A stretch of 64,000 nucleotides of DNA from Flavobacterium xanthum (lineage in GTDB: Bacteria > Bacteroidota > Bacteroidia > Flavobacteriales > Flavobacteriaceae). Under the pieces are notes generated by a model that saw only the letters and a program-made list of their open reading frames with translations, was not told the origin of the DNA and did no database searches. Both the position numbers and the translations under genes were made by a program. Shown here one piece after another: positions 59,941-64,000 of the stretch. Numbering within the stretch: position 1 is the first letter of the stretch; every line of letters begins with the position of its first letter. The stretch lies in NCBI RefSeq assembly GCF_900142695.1, contig NZ_FRBU01000004.1, forward strand, positions 1 through 64,000, read 5' to 3'.

Positions 59941-60393
59941 ATGACAACATTAAAAAAAGGCGATAAAGCCCCTGATTTCTCTGCCTTGGATCAAGATGGA
60001 CAAGCACATCAATTAGCCGATTACGCTGGAAAAAAACTCGTAGTTTTCTTTTACCCGAAAGCAAGTACACCTGGATGTACCGCAGAAGCTTGTGATTTAA
60101 GAGATAATTTTGAGCGTTTTCAAGCTAATAATTATGCTTTGTTAGGCGTAAGCGCTGATTCAGCCAAAGCACAAGCCAAGTTTAAGGACAAGTATGAATT
60201 TCCTTTTCCGTTACTTGCGGATGAAGATAAATCCGTAATTCAGGCTTTTGGGGTTTGGGGTCCCAAAAAATTTATGGGTAAAGAATATGATGGAATCCAT
60301 AGAACCACTTTTGTAATAGACGAAAACGGAATTATTGATGAGGTTATCGAAAAAGTAAAAACTAAAGAACACGCTGCACAAATATTGAAATAA
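59941..60393 (+). CDS. bcp: Peroxiredoxin Q / thiol peroxidase Bcp
   Basis: Bcp reduces hydrogen peroxide and organic peroxides with thioredoxin as electron donor, in the cytoplasm. The 150 residues match the family: GDKAPDFSALDQDGQAHQLADYAG, VVFFYPKASTPGCTAEACDLRD with the peroxidatic Cys46 and the resolving Cys51 five residues later, GVSADSAKAQAKFKDKY, FPLLADEDKSVIQAFGVWGPK, and GIHRTTFVIDENGIIDEVIEKVK. The arrangement of the two cysteines is the atypical two-Cys form. It is convergent with a conserved protein of unknown function, separated by a terminator with a 16-bp perfect stem. Confidence 0.94.
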   Translation: MTTLKKGDKAPDFSALDQDGQAHQLADYAGKKLVVFFYPKASTPGCTAEACDLRDNFERFQANNYALLGVSADSAKAQAKFKDKYEFPFPLLADEDKSVIQAFGVWGPKKFMGKEYDGIHRTTFVIDENGIIDEVIEKVKTKEHAAQILK

Positions 60394-60450
60394 ATCTTTA
60401 GTAGTAAAAGTATAGAGCGTCTTTTAGAATCTAATTAGCTAATACATATA

Positions 60451-60494
60451 AATACAAAATCCTTGACTGTTTGCACAATCAAGGATTTTGTATT
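60451..60494. terminator. Bidirectional terminator after bcp
   Basis: AATACAAAATCCTTGA and TCAAGGATTTTGTATT form a perfect 16-bp stem with a 12-nt loop, lying between two convergent genes. Confidence 0.82.
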
Positions 60495-60512
60495 TAAACT
60501 ATAATAAAGTGT

Positions 60513-61973
60513 TTAATTAGTTTCTTTCAAAACTTTATTTGGATCATAGCCAAAGAGTTGGTGTTCTTTTATTATTTCGGCAATACCAGAAGGAAGCATG
60601 GTTTCCCAGCCCATTTTGCCCTGATTGATCATGTTTAAAACTTCACGGGAGAACACTTCTAAAATAGAAGGATCATAATCATTTATATCAACTACTTTTC
60701 CATTGAACTTAAAGAATTTATACAGTTCTTTCATTCTAGGATGTACCTTCAAGTTTTCTGATGTAATTATTTCACCGTTTTCACCAATCATTGGATACAA
60801 GAATACCTTCATATCGCGATAAAATAATTTACCAAAAGCTTCTAGTATGCCACCACTTAAATGGCGGTAATATTTCTCGTCAAAAATATCCACTAAATTA
60901 TTCACACCCATGGCTAATCCCATTCTTGCCTTGGTATAATTAGCAAAATATTCTACTACTTTATAGTATTCTTGAAAGTTCGAAATCATAACTGTTTGCC
61001 CAAGTGAGCAGAGTAACTCCGCTCGATCCATAAAATCTCTTTCATCGATTTCTCCATCGGAACGAAGGTTTGACAGCGTAATTTCAAAAATTACAAGTGT
61101 ATTTTCTTTATTTACTTTGTTTTCATTCAGAAACATTTTCAATGATTTCTCATACATATCCATGTTGACCTTTGTCACCGGACGAAAACTTCCTCGGAAA
61201 GCAAGAATATTTTTTTTGTACAAGATGGCTGCTGGAAGAATGTTCTTGCCGTCAGGATTAAACATTACGGCATCAGTCATGCCATTTTTAACAAGTTGCA
61301 GACTCATCAAACGATTATCAACATCGGCAAAACGCGGACCTGAGAAATTGATCGTATCTATTTCCAATTGATCTTTATCTAGATGATCATACAAATAACG
61401 CAATAAGCGTTTTGGATCGTTGTATTTGTAATATGCTCCATAAATTAAGTTTACTCCCAGAATTCCAAGCGTTTCTTGTTGTAAACGAACATCCGTTTCT
61501 TTAAAACGAATGTGGAGTATAATTTCGTTATAATCCTCGTCAGGCTCAATTTGATAACTAATACCTACCCAACCATGGCCTTTGAATTGTTTGGCAAAGT
61601 CGATTGTGGCAACCGTATTGGCATAACTAAAAAACATTTTATTGGGATGTTTTTCTCGGCTCAAACGTTTTTCTATTAAATTGACCTCATGCGATAGCAT
61701 TTTTTTGAGTCGGCTTTCAGTAACATAACGGCCGTCTTCCTCAATGCCATAAACGGCATCACTAAAGTCTTTGTCATAAGCTGACATCGCTTTTGCGATT
61801 GTTCCAGAAGATCCACCAGATCTAAAAAAATGTCTTACAGTTTCCTGTCCAGCTCCAATCTCTGCAAAAGTACCGTAGATATTTTCATTCAAATTGATAC
61901 GGAGTGCTTTATCTTTTACTGAAGGGATTTGTTCGATGATGCGATCACCTTTTAATTTTATTTCTGTATCCAT
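60513..61973 (-). CDS. Conserved cytosolic protein of unknown function, 486 aa
   Basis: The 486 residues have no signal peptide or transmembrane helix and many charged residues. Segments such as FAEIGAGQETVRHFFRSGGSSGTIAKAMSAYD near the N terminus, LGILGVNLIYGAYY, INFSGPRFADVDNRLMSLQLV and FNPDGKNILPAAILYKKNIL look conserved. Homologues are sometimes labelled TonB-dependent receptor or nicotinate-nucleotide adenylyltransferase, and neither fits: there is no plug, barrel or nucleotidyltransferase HxGH motif. I judge it a conserved cytosolic protein without a known activity. It is monocistronic, with a terminator shared with bcp. Confidence 0.8.
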   Translation of the reverse strand: MDTEIKLKGDRIIEQIPSVKDKALRINLNENIYGTFAEIGAGQETVRHFFRSGGSSGTIAKAMSAYDKDFSDAVYGIEEDGRYVTESRLKKMLSHEVNLIEKRLSREKHPNKMFFSYANTVATIDFAKQFKGHGWVGISYQIEPDEDYNEIILHIRFKETDVRLQQETLGILGVNLIYGAYYKYNDPKRLLRYLYDHLDKDQLEIDTINFSGPRFADVDNRLMSLQLVKNGMTDAVMFNPDGKNILPAAILYKKNILAFRGSFRPVTKVNMDMYEKSLKMFLNENKVNKENTLVIFEITLSNLRSDGEIDERDFMDRAELLCSLGQTVMISNFQEYYKVVEYFANYTKARMGLAMGVNNLVDIFDEKYYRHLSGGILEAFGKLFYRDMKVFLYPMIGENGEIITSENLKVHPRMKELYKFFKFNGKVVDINDYDPSILEVFSREVLNMINQGKMGWETMLPSGIAEIIKEHQLFGYDPNKVLKETN

Positions 61974-62041
61974 TTTCTTTTAATATGGCTAATATTTGTC
62001 AAAGTTAATGAAATAGGTTTCTAATGAAAGATAATTAACCC

Positions 62042-62049
62042 TATTTTTG
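62042..62049 (+). promoter_or_regulatory. Promoter -7 element for the MBL-fold hydrolase gene
   Basis: TATTTTTG matches TAnnTTTG and lies 19 nt before the TTG start at 62068. Confidence 0.55.
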
Positions 62050-62067
62050 TAAATAAAATCAAGAAAG

Positions 62068-62832
62068 TTGAAGGTATATTTTTTAGGAACTGGTACGTCA
62101 CAAGGGATTCCTGTTATTGGGAGCAATCATCCTGTATGTAAAAGCACTGATAGTAAAGACAAAAGACTCCGTGTTTCTGTTTGGATTTCGTGGGGTAATT
62201 ATTCTTATGTAATCGATTGCGGACCTGATTTTAGACAACAAATGCTTTCTTCACATTGCCAGAAGGTTGATGGGATTTTATTTACCCATGAACATTCAGA
62301 TCACACGGCAGGAATTGATGATATACGGCCATTTAATTTTAAGCAAGGAGAAATACCAATTTATGCGCATCAAAGAGTCATTGATAATCTAAAAAGACGC
62401 TTTGAGTATGTTTTTGAAACCGTGAATAAGTATCCTGGAGCACCGTCTATAGAAACCAATGAAGTGATTAACAATAAGCCCTTCTCCATTGGAAACAAAA
62501 CAGCAATTCCCGTGAATGTAATGCATGGAAACCTTCAAGTTTTTGGTTACAGAATAGACGATTTTGCCTATTTAACAGATGTCAAAACAATTGAAGATAG
62601 CGAAATTTTAAAGCTTAAAAATTTAAAAGTATTGGTTATAAATGCTTTACGAGAAGAACCACATGATACGCATTTCAATTTGAAAGAAGCATTAGATTTT
62701 ATAACTTTGGTTCAGCCTGAAAAGGCCTATCTCACACACATAAGTCATATTATGGGATTTCATGAAGAGGTGCAAAAAAAACTTCCAAAAAATGTTTTCC
62801 TAGCGTATGATAATTTAGAAATTACACTATAA
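62068..62832 (+). CDS. Metallo-beta-lactamase-fold hydrolase (PhnP/cyclic phosphodiesterase-like)
   Basis: This 254-residue cytoplasmic hydrolase has the MBL-fold metal-binding motif HEHSDHTAGIDDIRPF (HxHxDH) near residue 75, a first glycine-rich turn FLGTGTSQGIPVIGSNHPVC, the aspartate-containing VIDCGPDFRQQMLSS, PVNVMHGNLQVFGYRIDDFAYLTDVK and the last histidine in YLTHISHIMGFHEEV. It most resembles the PhnP and tRNase Z-like branch that cleaves phosphodiesters, but the substrate is not shown. A TTG start is used because it follows the promoter element and begins MKVYFLGTGTS. It precedes a membrane-anchored protein by 11 bp. Confidence 0.88.
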   Translation: MKVYFLGTGTSQGIPVIGSNHPVCKSTDSKDKRLRVSVWISWGNYSYVIDCGPDFRQQMLSSHCQKVDGILFTHEHSDHTAGIDDIRPFNFKQGEIPIYAHQRVIDNLKRRFEYVFETVNKYPGAPSIETNEVINNKPFSIGNKTAIPVNVMHGNLQVFGYRIDDFAYLTDVKTIEDSEILKLKNLKVLVINALREEPHDTHFNLKEALDFITLVQPEKAYLTHISHIMGFHEEVQKKLPKNVFLAYDNLEITL

Positions 62833-62843
62833 TACCAATCCAA

Positions 62844-63350
62844 ATGAAAAAATCATTATTTCTCTATTTATCTATTCTTGCTGTACTTTTTGCTGTGTTT
62901 ACTTATTCTTTCTTGGATAGCGAGGTCAAATTTGAACAAGAAAGGTACAAAAAAATAACTACTAAGCTGCGGGACAGTATCAATTTGTTAACTACTAAAT
63001 TAGCTGATGCCAACTATTTTTCTTTGGAAAAAAATGAAAATGCTCAAAATTATTTTGATTCGGGAAGTGCAGAAAAGATGATTCAATACGAGAAATTAAT
63101 TCCTGTTGTTACTGAAAAATTATTGGATTTAAACGCTAACCCAAAAGGAAATCCTTACACAGGACAAGATCAAATAGGTGCGAATAAATTTATCATCAAT
63201 AAAGTAAAAGTCTTGAATCACCGATGGATTATCGCAGATTTTAGTGATGGGGATATTTGGGGGGAAGTTTTATTGAAGTACTTTGTCAATGAAGATGAAA
63301 GTATTTCTTTTGAAGTAAATCAGTCTTTGTTATACCAGAAACAAAAATAG
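62844..63350 (+). CDS. Membrane-anchored protein of unknown function, 168 aa
   Basis: The protein starts with a transmembrane or uncleaved signal helix (MKKSLFLYLSILAVLFAVFTY), then a region likely to be coiled coil (EQERYKKITTKLRDSINLLTTKL) and a C-terminal beta domain (KFIINKVKVLNHRWIIADFSDGDIWGEV). I do not recognise a family. It lies 11 bp after the MBL-fold hydrolase gene and is likely co-transcribed with it. The coiled coil followed by a small domain suggests a periplasmic scaffold or binding part. Function unknown. Confidence 0.65.
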   Translation: MKKSLFLYLSILAVLFAVFTYSFLDSEVKFEQERYKKITTKLRDSINLLTTKLADANYFSLEKNENAQNYFDSGSAEKMIQYEKLIPVVTEKLLDLNANPKGNPYTGQDQIGANKFIINKVKVLNHRWIIADFSDGDIWGEVLLKYFVNEDESISFEVNQSLLYQKQK

Positions 63351-63450
63351 CCAATAGATTAAACGGAGAAAAATCCTTTACTTAAGATATTCGACCTGCG
63401 ATTATCTCCTTTCTGAGGATTTGTATCAGGTTTTATTTGGGCATTTTAAA

Positions 63451-63492
63451 TTTCAATCGCAGATAGTTCACTTAGTGAAACTGCGATTGAAA
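63451..63492. terminator. Bidirectional terminator at the right end
   Basis: TTTCAATCGCAG and CTGCGATTGAAA form a perfect 12-bp stem with an inner GTTCAC/GTGAAA pair. It lies between convergent genes. The distal arm is followed by A/T-rich sequence on both strands. Confidence 0.8.
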
Positions 63493-63497
63493 ATTAT

Positions 63498-64000
63498 TTA
63501 TTTATGGTCCACAAGCCAACTTTTGAAATCATAAAAATTTTGCGGTGCCACTCCATGGCCTATTGGATACTCCTTGTACGTTATGTCAATTCCTAAATTT
63601 TCTAATATTGCAGGTGTTTTCCTAGCCCATGCTACAGGGATAACTTGGTCTGAAGTACCGTGCGAAGCAAATATTTTTAAATTGTTAAAAGTATTTTTAA
63701 GGTAATCATCGTTAACAATTTCTAAATTCAAATAGCCACTCATAGCCACTACTTTTTGGACCTTTTCTGGATAGGAGAGCGCCACAGCATAACTTAAAAT
63801 CGATCCTTGACTAAAGCCAACTAAAGTTACTTTTTCAGGATCAATTGGATAGGTTTGAATCAATTCGTCAATAAATCCTGCAATTAAATCTCTGGAAACT
63901 TTAGCTTGATCGTGGTCGGAAAACTTATTTTGGTCTGCATCAAAATTGATTGCGTACCAAGCATAGCTGCCATATTGCATGTCGTACGGTGCACGGGCTG
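63498..64000 (-). CDS. Alpha/beta-hydrolase (phospholipase/carboxylesterase type), partial
   Basis: The gene runs off the right edge, so its start is missing and the frame is open to the last base. The visible part begins ARAPYDMQYGSYAWYAINFD (16 residues of context before the edge are incomplete). It carries the nucleophile elbow GFSQGSILSYAVALS, the acid in FASHGTSDQVIPVAWAR and the catalytic histidine in YPIGHGVAPQNFYDF, the complete Ser-Asp-His triad of the carboxylesterase/thioesterase YpfH-like group. The product cleaves carboxylic or thioester bonds in the cytoplasm. Substrate unknown. Confidence 0.85.
   Translation of the reverse strand, partial: ARAPYDMQYGSYAWYAINFDADQNKFSDHDQAKVSRDLIAGFIDELIQTYPIDPEKVTLVGFSQGSILSYAVALSYPEKVQKVVAMSGYLNLEIVNDDYLKNTFNNLKIFASHGTSDQVIPVAWARKTPAILENLGIDITYKEYPIGHGVAPQNFYDFKSWLVDHK

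Overview
The window looks like chromosomal DNA from a Flavobacterium-type Bacteroidota. Base composition is low in G+C. Many genes are preceded by the Bacteroidota -7 promoter element TAnnTTTG rather than a clear Shine-Dalgarno site. Family content fits too: a PUR/DUF3276 protein, DUF5723, DUF4834, a SusC/SusD locus, LES-type lipoproteins with Cys-Ser-Asn/Asp after the lipobox, and an alpha-oxoamine synthase of the serine palmitoyltransferase type. I see no rRNA, tRNA, CRISPR array, phage or transposase.

Layout. 1-6230: membrane protein, PUR-domain protein, MsbA-like ABC exporter, leucine dehydrogenase, nusB-yajC and a histone H1-like Lys/Ala-rich protein. 6371-16908: pepT, lipoproteins, pyrD, HMG-CoA lyase, a lipoprotein/DUF5723 pair, a P-type ATPase, guaB and a 36-residue basic protein. 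17415-21009: a carboxypeptidase-regulatory-like secreted protein, an RGG-tailed DEAD-box helicase and an RdgB-type nucleotidase. 21010-22654: a 1.6-kb stretch without protein genes that holds five consecutive, same-strand, promoter-to-terminator units of about 140 nt, which I call a tandem small-RNA array. 22655-24169: an FMN glutamate-synthase-family gene broken by one in-frame TGA. 24342-36587: hybrid histidine kinase, NYN/LOTUS protein, DUF2157/GDYXXLXY pair, serine-palmitoyltransferase-like enzyme, GNAT enzyme, outer-membrane protein, DUF4834 and YfhO. 36688-40689: a small-ORF/nucleotidyltransferase pair, a glycosyltransferase-flippase pair and a small membrane protein. 40695-43478: uvrA. 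43666-57730: a complete polysaccharide utilisation locus (propeller/HTH regulator, SusC, SusD, duplicated-domain surface lipoprotein, GH16, GH3, GH16), most simply read as a beta-1,3-glucan (laminarin) system. 58075-64000: RNA polymerase sigma factor with a 47-residue follower, endonuclease III lacking the usual Cys cluster, peroxiredoxin, a conserved protein of unknown function, a metallo-beta-lactamase-fold hydrolase, a membrane-anchored protein and a truncated esterase.

The most notable item is the RNA array. All five units share a TAnnTTTG-type promoter, a 5' block GTTTTGRTT, a matching pre-terminator block that can pair with it with compensatory changes, unit-specific central hairpins, and a GGAGG..CCTCC terminator lying 112-117 nt after the promoter. 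Units 2 and 3 are a recent 333-bp tandem duplication. I cannot search databases here, so whether it matches a described RNA family (Flavo-1 or 6S RNA are the ones to test) is open.
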